Positions 11,144-21,300 of a stretch of 64,000 bases of DNA are shown here, in pieces (within the stretch, counting starts at the first letter, position 1; every line of letters starts with the position of its first letter). The notes below the pieces were generated by a model. It saw only the letters and a list, made by a program, of their open reading frames with translations. It ran no database searches and was not told where the DNA came from. The translations under genes were made by a program, and so were the position numbers. The DNA is from Plumapathes pennacea (taxonomy: Eukaryota; Cnidaria; Anthozoa; Antipatharia; Myriopathidae). Location of the stretch: positions 14,418,001 through 14,482,000 of the forward strand of contig OZ038466.1 in the NCBI GenBank assembly GCA_964036295.1, read 5' to 3'.

Positions 11144-12754
11144 TCCCCGAACGAAGTGAGGGAAATAATCACGACGCTAATGCAGCAAAATCGCATCATT
11201 TGAAGACTCCAAGCGTGTCGCCATCTCGAAATTTAATGTTCGTGTGTGTGTGTGTGTGTGTGTGGGGTACGACTCGTCCCCAGGGCCATCCACGTCGAGC
11301 GACCACTGCGAGGTTACATCGGCAGCTTAACTGTAAACCGCCATTTTCTTAGTGACATGCGGTAGCTGTAAGAGTACGAACGGAAGTGATTTTGTACAAT
11401 AAGATGTAGATACAAGGCCAAGCAGTTCGACGGACGGCTGTAATTTGCCCGGATATTTTGCCGGTGTATGGGAGGCAAGCTTACTAGCCGTGAAACGGAT
11501 TCTTAAAGGCACAACTGGTCGACCTGAACACAATCCCAGACGCCAGTATTGTGTTAAAACGCAGACACTTCTTCAGAAAGAAATAGCAAAATACAGTTGG
11601 TGGAAATCGAACAATCATCGTGGCAAATTTCACCTTTTACAATAACAGGAATGTAGTTTTCAGAATCCAAGTTTGACAAGATGACGACACACAATACAAT
11701 GGAAAGTGGAATTTTCGTACTGTATGAGGACTGCTCTATACAGTGTACTTTGAAATCACTGAAGACGCAAACAGTAGTGTTTTGGGTTTTGTTTCCTTTG
11801 CTGGAAAAGAGCTAAAGCTATAGCTTTCAGGAACCGGTGAGTTTTGAAAATTTACATCAATTAACGTACAACGATTTTGTTAAATGACGGTCGTGTTATC
11901 ATTATGGTATTTCAACAATTGCCGTATATTTTGTCGTTTGATGCCCCGGGAACTGTGATGAAGGCCAAGTAGGATTATACTGTGATCTTTTCGCTAGTTT
12001 TCAAAGCTATTTCAGAGTGCCTTCGTGCAAGATTGTGTCATCCGATTCCTGACATATTTGCATAATTTCACTGACAGTCTGACACATGCTGTGAAGTTTT
12101 GTCGCCGCGTTTGTTGGCACACTGTATTCAAGGATAAAATGTAACCGTGTTAAGATGCTTTTGCTTTTTGAAGGCTATTAAAGTATTAGAAAATATCCGG
12201 CCACTGCTTTCCAAATTAAACAATTACAGTCTATTGTATATTATTGTCTACTAGCGGGACCCCGTAAGATACTCGCTCAACACAATCGGACCTTGTATTA
12301 TTTAGTGACTTGATTTCTTTTTTCTATCAAAGATTTTAAAATCGTCAAACGCAGTTTGAAAAGTTGTTGTGTTCAAAATTGAATCCCTGCCAAAATTCAC
12401 ACGGTCCCGAGACTTCGAAAGCGTGTAAACAAGCGACTCGCTTTGACGGCTCTAAATTTTGTCACACTCGAAGAAGCGTATTAAAGTTATAAAGTAAAAA
12501 AAAAAAAAAAAAAAATTCAGTGTCCAAGATCGACTTTGCTTGGCTTTCAAGCCTCGGGAGTATTCTGTAGTTGCGTGTAAATGTACTGCCGTGCGACAAA
12601 GATATTTTTTAGCGGCCGACTGGTGGCGTTGCTACAACAGCCGTGGTTTGCAAAAGAATTTTTAAATAATCTCCGAACCGAAAATAAACAAGAATCCAGC
12701 TTTCCGAAAACCCACTACTGAGCGAGGGGATATCTGCGATTATCGTATTTCTAG
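11144..12754 (+). mobile_element. HelB Helitron, complete non-autonomous copy
   Basis: The 5' end TCCCCGAACGAAGTGAGGG is preceded by A and has the canonical Helitron TC start. The 3' end is ...ATTATCGTATTTCTAG followed by T, with CTAG at 12751-12754. This fits insertion between A and T without target duplication. A (GT)n run (about 11238-11262) takes the place of the (CAGT)n-type run found in other HelB 5' ends. No long open frame; phrases such as 'tggaaatcgaacaatcatcg' are shared with the coding remnant at 50314-50805. The element is about 1.6 kb. Confidence 0.8.
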
Positions 12755-12984
12755 TTTATTGATATTAAACAACTGTGTCTGATGTACTATTAATACAGTA
12801 AAATTTAGACTGTACTTGCACCTCTGTGAGCCTATATTTCTCATAGCAGCAAATCATGAAACTTCAGTATAAAGAATGTCATGTTCGTTGGATTTACATG
12901 ATAGCTGGGTTGAAATGTTGTTCAAAATCAAAGGGCGTTCTTTCTCTTTGTGGCCCATGGTCTCGGACAGCAAGTTTATTGTGC
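12755..12984. other. No recognisable feature
   Basis: Between the HelB 3' end and the tandem block. No frame, repeat or terminus is recognised. Confidence 0.4.
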
Positions 12985-13315
12985 AGCAGGAATAGTTTTT
13001 CATGTCCATGCACCGAGTGACCACAATATTATAAATGTCTTTGGCTGTGCATACAAGTCCAGCATCAGTTTTTTCTGATGAAGTTTATAGAATAGTTTTT
13101 CATGTCCATCAGTTGACAGTGGCCAATGTGATAGCTCCATGAATGTCTTTGATGGTTGCACATTGAGGTTCTATACATCCAGTTTAATCTGATGAAGTAT
13201 ATTGATATGCAGCATTAGGAATAAGTTTTGGTGTCCACCAGAGACTACAAATATCCATGAATGCCTTTGGCTGCAGGTGTATACAAGTCTAGCATTTAGT
13301 TTCTTCTGATGAATG
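12985..13315. repeat. Three diverged tandem copies of a ~105-130 bp unit
   Basis: Three successive blocks each contain 'gaata(a)gttttt-c-tgtccat', then 'atgaatg(t/c)ctttgg', then 'tacaagtccagcat..ttttctgatgaa'. They start at about 12988, 13089 and 13217. They lie downstream of the HelA helicase frame and may be part of the HelA 3' non-coding region or a separate old repeat. The sequence 13316-13852 is AT-rich and otherwise unrecognised. Confidence 0.65.
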
Positions 13316-13852
13316 ATATGAAACTTTTCCAAGTGAGCAGGATATTATTTCTTGTGTAGTCATAGCTGCAGGCAGAATAATTATTGTATTCAGGCAGCAG
13401 CACTTGATTGTAGGTACACTGCACTGGCTGGAAGTAATGGATCCCACAGTGGCAATGTTATTGTAGTTTGAGTCAGTCATATCAAGTAATAGAGGGTCTG
13501 CGGAGAGAGTGATCGATTCATTAATGTAGTTGAATGAAATGTTTGTATACTATACCCACCCCACTATCCTAAAAATGAAGGTGACTTACCTTTGTCAGGA
13601 AGTCAGTGTGGGAAGCTGGCACCATGGTGCTAGCAAGTAGGATCCGCTGAACATGCGATGTTTATCCAGTTGTGTCCATAAACATAAACTGTCCACAAAT
13701 GTAACTTCTCTGAGCAGTGTTGTGTACACTGTACAAAATTATCATAATATTATAATATATTTATTTCAATGATTTCCTAAATGAACTCCTTGATGTACGT
13801 ATATCTGTTGTTTAGAAAATGTACAGTGTAGGGATGCATATAGCAGCTGATG

Positions 13853-16800
13853 TTATGCTAGCTTTACAGTTATTGTAACAGCATCGTGATCAGAATACTT
13901 TAAAACTTTTGTTTGTCGGATCAAAGGGATTGTCGATTTGTTGATTAGCATGTTACCAGCATTATGGTCATCAAATTTTATATAGACAATAGTTGGTTTG
14001 TGGGTGTTTTGATCGGTAGCAATGTGAACAACAGTGCCCATTTGTCCATTTATAAGTCTGTCTGCAATATCAATGTTTGTTGTAAGCATGACTCTGGCAC
14101 TTTCTTTTATAAATATTTCAGAATCAAGTCCACCTGTTTCAGAGCGTCCTTTAGAAAGAACTCTTTCAATGTCTTGTCTTGTGACATTCTGTGGATACTG
14201 ATCAATTGCTCTAAGTACAAAAAGTGGTGAGGATATCTGTTGCAAACGTTGGTTGTTGTACACATTAACAGGATTATTTTCAGCCCATATATGGAGTGCA
14301 TCTGATGGATAATTTTCATCTGAAGGGGTTATGGACGTGGTCTGAATACATCTGATGTCATCTTCAGTTTGTGATGCTGTCCTGATTCTGTTCAAAAGCT
14401 CAGCGAATTTGTGGTCATCTTTTTGTCTCATTATTTCTGTGAGCTCTATCATTTTGAAAGCTTTCCATGGATGACATAAATTGTAGGCATCATTTTTGAA
14501 ACATGAAAAAACAGGTTTCCTACGTATTGGTGGGAGCTGGTACAAATCTCCGACAGCAATGATGCTTATGCCAGCAAACAACCGAGAGTTTGGAGTGACA
14601 AAAATTTGCTGTAGTCTTTGGTGTACATGGAGTAATGCACTGTTTGAAACCATTGAAATCTCATCTATAATTATCAGCTTGAGTTCAGATAATGACATTC
14701 GCATTTGTGTTTTCTTTTGGTCTGACAGTGGAGGTACATTATCCCCTGTTTCTTTAGGGATTGATAAGGCAGTGTTAATTGTAGTGCCATTGATGTTTAT
14801 AGCTGCAACACCAGTGGGGGCCATTAATAGGACTGTGGGTAGCTCTGGATTTAAAGGAGCATGTTTGAAAGTTTTCACTGCAGTATGGTAAATGGTTTTT
14901 ATTAAGTGGCTCTTTCCTGCACCAGCACCTCCTGTTATGAACAGATATATTGGTTCTACTTTCTCTGGTTTCAAGCTATTAAAATTCTTCATTTTAGTTC
15001 TGCACCAAGCAAGAAGAATATTGTATGCATAGCGTTGCTTGTTGTTCAAGGATCGAACAGATTCACGGAGAAAGTCATCAGATACATCTGAAGGCTGGTT
15101 ATGAACTATAAGTCCTGAAGATGGTTGCTGAGGCTGATCAGAATTTGGAGCAAGATCATCAGGTGATTGCTCATATGGCATTGAATTGTTGTCTTCTGGT
15201 TCACACTGGATATCTTCATTTTCTTGATCATTTATAGGATCATAGTGAGGTATAGCTCCTGGGTTATTTCTTAAGAATTCTAAAGCCTCTTCTACAGCTT
15301 CAGCATCAGGTTGAAATAATTCTCGATTGTGCTCAACAATGGGTTGCACATCAGGCTCATAAAACTTTGACATGTATGTTTGATCTGTGCCAAGCAGGTC
15401 ACCTTCTTCTCGCCATGGAAAATAGAGCATAAGTAGATGATGGAAATATTTTTCAGGTTCCTTTCTTTTGCTTGGAGTATGAAACCGTATAACAGCCTTG
15501 ACTTTTCTGCATTTCATAACTTCATTGGTAATTAGCAGTCTTATTTTATTAGGAAGTAGCTGAAAGTCTGTGCTATCAATAGAAGACTGTGTGTGCTGTG
15601 ATTCAATGACATCATCAGTTAGGACATCCGGCTGAGCATCATTTGTTTCATTACGTTCACTGTAATAATCTTTGTAGTAATGTGCTGCAAACTCAGCTAA
15701 ACATAGTCGATCAACAGCAATAATTGTTTCTGGCCGATAGGTGTAACGTTCAATGATATTAGATTTAAAAATATCTGTACTGTCTTCATCTAATGCATCA
15801 AGCTCATCTTGGCTTTTTGCTACACGCAATCTGTTTTCTGGTAAGTTTGTGCTAACAAAAATTGTTGCAGGAAATGTTTTTCTCAACCAAAGTTCAGGCA
15901 TGCATCTGTAGACACATTCTTGTGAACTAACTTCTCTAGTAGACAGAAAAGCAGCACCTATTTTTCTCAAGCTTTCTTTAACAGTCAAATTTGAATTCCT
16001 TGCTTCTTTTGCTGCATTTGTGATGGCCTGTGAACATTCAGTTTCATCTTTTGAAAAATAGGAACAAACATATGTTAAGCACTTGTAGTGGTTAAAAACA
16101 GGTTGTAAGTCAACATTTGCTGCAAAACCCTTTACTCCTGCTACAAAATAATTGTTAATGAAGCAACTGTCCACTGGTCTTTTGAGATGCAACTCATGAT
16201 AAGAATCAGTAGAAATTGATAATGCCCACTCATAATCTTTTTGAGAGATACCTGCTAAGTTCAAAACTTGTTTTTGAGTAAGGTTAGGATCATAATCAGA
16301 TTTACTTGGGTCCAAGACCTCATTAATTTTCTTTTTGACAGAAGTTAGAATTGCACTTTGCTTAGAGAGGACTTCAGCTTTTGCAACTTCACTAAGGTCA
16401 TCTGACAAAGGTTCTGCTACAACTGTTTTTTCTGTGAAAAGCTGACCAAAATTAAATCTGCATGGAATGTTTCTATATTTTCTACATGTTTTAGAGTGAG
16501 TATGTTTTTGATAAGTTTTAACTAATTCATACAAGTCGGGATCATTCTCTTTGTTTGGAAGGCAACCTTGTACATGCTTGTCTAGATATTCTATATATTC
16601 CTCTTTGCTGTCATGTGTTAGTTTCGGACAATCTGAAGTCCATATCAGTGCATGTAAGTGTGGAGACCCCCTCATTTGGAACTCAATTCGAAGAGCATAG
16701 TAGATTATCTTCCCTATGGGGTTGGCTCTGTTAAGCAAGACTTCCTTGAAAAATGTTTCAACTCTGTACTGGAAGTGTTTTGCTACAACAACAGGATTAA

Positions 16801-17914
16801 GATTCAGCATAGAACATCTTTCATTGTATGACAAAGCTTGGACTTGTTCATCAGTCATATTTTGTCCTTTTGTCCTTGCAATAATTTGAAATAGTTCAGG
16901 CCATCTAAGATCAGCGCATGATAATGTCATGAACCATGTTGGAATTCCCAGTTGGCGAACCATACCTACAACTTCATACATAAATCTTTGCCAGTATGGT
17001 GGAGAGCCTGGAATTTGCCTCAGAAACAAATATGCTTGATCTTTTGAAATAAGATTTTGTAAGTTTTGTACATTTGATCTCAATTCCGAGGCTTTCATAG
17101 ACTGCCCATGGACCTTTTTGAGAGCGATGTTAATACTGTCAGATACTTTCTTTTGCTCCATTACAAATTGTGCATAAAACAGGTACTCTGGATTTGTTGC
17201 AAATCGCCCACTATAATGTAATAGCCGTGCATTAAAATATTTCACTGGTGTCAATTTAATTTCCCGTTGAGCTTGATAACCAAATCTTCCTTTTGGAAAT
17301 AATATAGGAAATGCTAGTTCTTCACACTGCTTTTCAATCATTAATGACACAGGATGCTTATTTTCTCCAGGTGCAACATTATAAACTTCATTTCCTAATG
17401 AAACATTGCTTTCATCTTGCTCCTCCAAAATTACAGGGTAATCCGGAATTACAGACTGTAAACAGGTTTCATTAGTTGGCGCTCTATGTTCATTCAGTGG
17501 GTCATCATTTTCCTCTGAGTTGTCATTTATTACATCAATATCATCAAATATTCTATCAGCAGTGGAACTTTCTTCTTCGGGTGAACTTGAAGTCATATCT
17601 TCTGATGCACTTTGGTCAGCCAGACTTGTTAAGTTGCTGTCAATATTTTGAATGTCAATTGCTATGTTTGTATACAATGGATTATTCAGTTTGAGCCAAG
17701 TAAGGGCAGCATGAATTATCTGTGGACGCACAGCTTGAAAATAGACATGGCCTCTAAATTCCAGCTTTCTCTTAAGTTTCAACATTATAATACCTGACCT
17801 TTCAGGAGGACCGGGTAAAATTCTACAAGTCTGTTCACAGTCAACAGGCACATTGCAGATTGCACCTTTAATCTTTCTTTGTTGTCCTTTAGGCATTACC
17901 ACTATTTTTTTCAA
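13853..17914 (-). CDS. Helitron Rep nuclease-PIF1 helicase, C-terminally truncated
   Basis: An open frame of about 1350 codons. Residues ~185-430 form the Helitron-type N-terminal Rep region with 'FPILFPKGRFGY' and the HUH motif HLH at 419-421. The paired catalytic tyrosines fit Y615 and Y619 in 'TYVCSYFSK'. HUH Reps nick and join single-stranded DNA in rolling-circle transposition. A PIF1-type SF1 helicase follows: Walker A GGAGAGKS (995-1002), Walker B IIIDE (1081-1085), 'GDLYQLPP' (1122-1129) and 'ARVMLTTN' (about 1273-1280). The frame stops at residue 1353 before the expected 'VHKxQG' and 'ALSR' motifs, so helicase motifs V-VI are missing. The first ATG in frame is residue 7; the frame really continues from 17889-18344 across an A7 run near 17907. 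Confidence 0.93.
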   Translation of the reverse strand: MKKIVVMPKGQQRKIKGAICNVPVDCEQTCRILPGPPERSGIIMLKLKRKLEFRGHVYFQAVRPQIIHAALTWLKLNNPLYTNIAIDIQNIDSNLTSLADQSASEDMTSSSPEEESSTADRIFDDIDVINDNSEENDDPLNEHRAPTNETCLQSVIPDYPVILEEQDESNVSLGNEVYNVAPGENKHPVSLMIEKQCEELAFPILFPKGRFGYQAQREIKLTPVKYFNARLLHYSGRFATNPEYLFYAQFVMEQKKVSDSINIALKKVHGQSMKASELRSNVQNLQNLISKDQAYLFLRQIPGSPPYWQRFMYEVVGMVRQLGIPTWFMTLSCADLRWPELFQIIARTKGQNMTDEQVQALSYNERCSMLNLNPVVVAKHFQYRVETFFKEVLLNRANPIGKIIYYALRIEFQMRGSPHLHALIWTSDCPKLTHDSKEEYIEYLDKHVQGCLPNKENDPDLYELVKTYQKHTHSKTCRKYRNIPCRFNFGQLFTEKTVVAEPLSDDLSEVAKAEVLSKQSAILTSVKKKINEVLDPSKSDYDPNLTQKQVLNLAGISQKDYEWALSISTDSYHELHLKRPVDSCFINNYFVAGVKGFAANVDLQPVFNHYKCLTYVCSYFSKDETECSQAITNAAKEARNSNLTVKESLRKIGAAFLSTREVSSQECVYRCMPELWLRKTFPATIFVSTNLPENRLRVAKSQDELDALDEDSTDIFKSNIIERYTYRPETIIAVDRLCLAEFAAHYYKDYYSERNETNDAQPDVLTDDVIESQHTQSSIDSTDFQLLPNKIRLLITNEVMKCRKVKAVIRFHTPSKRKEPEKYFHHLLMLYFPWREEGDLLGTDQTYMSKFYEPDVQPIVEHNRELFQPDAEAVEEALEFLRNNPGAIPHYDPINDQENEDIQCEPEDNNSMPYEQSPDDLAPNSDQPQQPSSGLIVHNQPSDVSDDFLRESVRSLNNKQRYAYNILLAWCRTKMKNFNSLKPEKVEPIYLFITGGAGAGKSHLIKTIYHTAVKTFKHAPLNPELPTVLLMAPTGVAAININGTTINTALSIPKETGDNVPPLSDQKKTQMRMSLSELKLIIIDEISMVSNSALLHVHQRLQQIFVTPNSRLFAGISIIAVGDLYQLPPIRRKPVFSCFKNDAYNLCHPWKAFKMIELTEIMRQKDDHKFAELLNRIRTASQTEDDIRCIQTTSITPSDENYPSDALHIWAENNPVNVYNNQRLQQISSPLFVLRAIDQYPQNVTRQDIERVLSKGRSETGGLDSEIFIKESARVMLTTNIDIADRLINGQMGTVVHIATDQNTHKPTIVYIKFDDHNAGNMLINKSTIPLIRQTKVLKYSDHDAVTITVKLA

Positions 17915-18344
17915 AAATGATACGCTGTGCTATAAGTATCTGTTCAAGTTTCTCTAACAGAGCCAATTCTGGAGGGACTTCATCTAAATACAGGTTGTTT
18001 TTAACAGCTTGGCATGGAACTTTCCCTTTTAAAATCTTTGAGTGGCAGGTATTACAAATATATTCCTTTTCATCAAATGACTTTTGACCGGTAAAAAAAT
18101 CTTGCATAGTGTACTTTGTTCTCTTCAGTTCTACAACTGACTTTCTGTAAAGTATTCGATTACATACAGAGCATATAAAGTAAGGACCATCTTTTATTTT
18201 GTTTTTAAATTCTGCAAGATGGTACTCTAAATTATGTATTATACTTTTAGATCTTCTCTTTTTACTTGCTTCTCTTTTTTTTTGCACATAAAATGTCCTT
18301 TTTCTCTTGATCCATGCTGTGATATTTACTTTTCTTACATTCAA
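17889..18344 (-). CDS. Cys-rich domain frame of the HelA polyprotein
   Basis: A 151-codon frame between the protease-repeat frame and the Rep-helicase frame, overlapping both. From residue ~40 it has 'FICSVCNRILYRKSVV' and 'YICNTCHSKILKGKVPCQA', a four-or-more cysteine, zinc-finger-like arrangement. This kind of segment commonly precedes the Rep domain in animal Helitron proteins (I believe the family now called DUF6570). The start of the frame is a shadow of the upstream repeat frame; the meaningful part begins near 18275, where a run of nine A (minus strand) offsets the two frames. It ends at a stop reached only because of a seven-A run at about 17907. It is most likely a middle section of one protein. 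Confidence 0.8.
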   Translation of the reverse strand: MNVRKVNITAWIKRKRTFYVQKKREASKKRRSKSIIHNLEYHLAEFKNKIKDGPYFICSVCNRILYRKSVVELKRTKYTMQDFFTGQKSFDEKEYICNTCHSKILKGKVPCQAVKNNLYLDEVPPELALLEKLEQILIAQRIIFEKNSGNA

Positions 18345-21300
18345 GCCAATATCTTTTAGCTGATGGTTCTGTGTTATTATATCTTCGTGTCATATTGTGA
18401 ATAAGTGCCCTTTTTTTGTTAGACTCCATAAGTCTGTACTTTTTTGCATTTTTGGATAGAAAGTCTTGTTTTTTTTTAGGTTCCATTGATTTGTATTTTT
18501 CAACCCTTTTAGACAAAAGGTCCTTTTTTTGTTTAGGTTCCATTGATTTGTATTTTTCAACATTTTTAGACAAAAGGTCCTTTTGTTTAGGTTCCATTGA
18601 TTTGTATTTTTCAACATTTTTAGACAAAAAGTCTTTCTTTTGTTTAGGTTCTATTGATTTGTATTTTTCAGCATATTTAAACAAAAGGTCCTTCTTTTGT
18701 TTAGGTTCCATTGATTTGTATTTTTCAACATTTTTAGACAAAAGGTCTTTCTTTTGTTTAGGTTCCATTGATTTGTATTTTTCAGCATATTTAAACAAAA
18801 GGTCCTTCTTTTGTTTAGGTTCCATTGATTTGTATTTTTCAACATTTTTAGACGAAAGGTCCTTCTTTTGTTTAGGTTCCAGTGATTTGTATTTTTCAGC
18901 ATATTTAGACAAAAGGTCCTTCTTTTGTTTAGGTTCCATTAATTTGTATTTTTCAACATTTTTAGACAAAATGTCCTTCTTTTGTTTAGATTCCATTGAC
19001 TTGTATTTTTCAGCATTTTTAGCAAGAAGGTCCTGTTTTTGTTCATGATTCATTGATCTATATTTCCCAGCCATATTATTTACAATGCATCTTTTTTTAG
19101 CAGGTTCCATCATTGTATATTTTTCTCTTTCTTGTTCTCTTTTTCGTTTTAGAGTATCTTCTCTTTTTCTGGAAGAAATCTGTTTCCTTGTTATTTTGTG
19201 CTTTTCACTTTTCGTCAAACAACATGAGCATGAAAGAAACTGTATTTGATAGTGCACTTCATCACATGCAAACTTGTCAAGAATGATAGAATAGATTATG
19301 TTAATGAGCAACTCTACATCATCTACTTTCTGAAATAAATGTGGTGATTCACTTTGATCAAATGCTAATACAACAAATTTTGTTCTCCTTTTTGCTTGTT
19401 GTTGAAAAATACAACTTAGGCAGTACGTTGAAATCCATAACAGAAAGCCAGTATTATTCCTATTGTTTTGTGTAATACGTTCATGAAGATTCTGCTTGCT
19501 TAAACTTTTGTCCTTAGACAGAACTCCTTGTCTTTTAGCAGTAAAGACAACATTAACATCAGTGCCTGCACATATCTCTAGTTTATTTGGTAAATCACTT
19601 ATCACAAGGTGTTTGTCAACATTCATTTTCCTGTAAAATGTGTTACCTTTTTCAATTACAGCACTTAATGTATCAGAATTCCAATAGCTGCAAGATTTAA
19701 TTACAGAGAAACAAATGCTATAGAAAGAAATTGCACAGCACTGCTTACATTTGCAAATAATTGCTTTACTTCTTTGCTGAACAGTTGTAGGTTCTTCACA
19801 TCTGTGCCTGTTGTGTCTGTCTTCTGTTAGACAAATGTTTACTCCTTTAATTTCAAATGTAATGGCAGGCAAGTGTACATATAAAGTCTGGAAATATTCC
19901 AATAAATTGCCAACTGAACGAAGTTCAATTAATACACATTTTCCTTCAGGATGTTCCATGCCAAAACTATCTCTACTATGAGAATCAAATACTTTGAACC
20001 TGCCACCTGACAAACAAAATACAGCTACAGTACTACAGCCTATTGTCAGAATAAAGCAGCTGAAATCCTGTCTGAGCAATAAATTAAAAGCCCCAGTCAG
20101 TGTTGTACAGTAAGCAAAGCCTTCGATGGGAAAGCAAGTTCCAAACAAATTACCCACGTAACTTTCACTGTATTGCAGCTCATACTGAGTTTCATATATT
20201 GTGACCATTCCAGGTAGATCTGTCAGCAGCAAAAAATAGTCCTTAGATAATTGCGAAAGAGTGGAATACAGATTGTTCCCAGCATTCATAATTTCGCTCA
20301 AATCCTCTGATAAAGAAATAAAATTCGTGTGGTTAAATATGACAGCTGCTACAGACATAGCTACACATTGTCGTCCAGCATTATCTCCAAATATTGCAGC
20401 ATTACCTTGACTGTACGGTGCAATGATTGTTTTGTTTGGATCGACAACTGAAGGACCGGGATTTTTTTCTATATCCCTTGACAGAGAAAACGCGTAGTAA
20501 TTGATTTTGTGATTTCTATCTCTGAACACAGCTGGTCTCGAAATGCTTGTCCTTGAAGTCATTCTAAAATACAAACGTACCTTAGCACCTCGTTTACTTT
20601 TGACAAACTTCTTTTTGAACTTATAGCTTTCTCGCAGCGATGGTTTATTGATCCTAATTTTCTCTTTGCATTTCTGTGGCTTTCTATTGTTTCCATGTTG
20701 TTTACGCGCACGTTCACGGAATGCATTAGCATTGTGAAGTACGTAAGCTCTGGTATAATCATGAACTTTTGACGACTTTGGGACATTCTTTGAAATGTAT
20801 TCTCGTAATAGTCGCCTGCTTTTCCTGTCCTTGTTCAGAACGCGCGAAAGTTCATTCAAAGGCACTCGGCTTGGCTCACGACTTCGTCTTGGACGAGTTC
20901 GATTTTCTTTCACATAAACATTACTGGGAATACAATAGAACTGCTCAAAGCGAGATCTACCAACGACCACTTCTTCTTCAATCATGTTCCAATTTTCAAA
21001 TAATAACGCCACGTTATCTGCTGCCTGTTTGATCTTCATGGCACTGAGCCAAAATGTCGCAACAACAACAACACAAATGCACAACAGAGTGAAACGTTGA
21101 TTCCAAAGAAAAGTCAGATTTTCTGACGCTTTACTTGTATCAGCAAGAATAATACAAAGTAAAAGAATACAAAGTACCTTTAAGTTCACCTTCATACTAA
21201 ACAGTTCCATATACACTATCAAGCGATGGCCAAGAATCGAAGTAGTTGCTTCGCCGTTAATATCATTCGGGTTCTGATCTTTGCATTTGGAACCCCTTCG

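Noticed and set aside
626..12754. One 12-kb transposon with 1.5-kb terminal inverted repeats
   Set aside because: Each arm has its own Helitron 3' end and the left arm is split by HelA. Two inverted HelB copies explain it better.
17900..17914. Programmed ribosomal frameshift between the Cys-rich and Rep frames
   Set aside because: The A7 run could slip, but there is no clear downstream structure. The same kind of A-run offset at 18275 suggests an indel or sequencing error; kept only as a possibility in the findings.
18416..19048. 210-codon plus-strand frame ('LDKRSFFCLGSIDLYFSTF')
   Set aside because: Exact antisense of the Lys-rich Helitron repeat.
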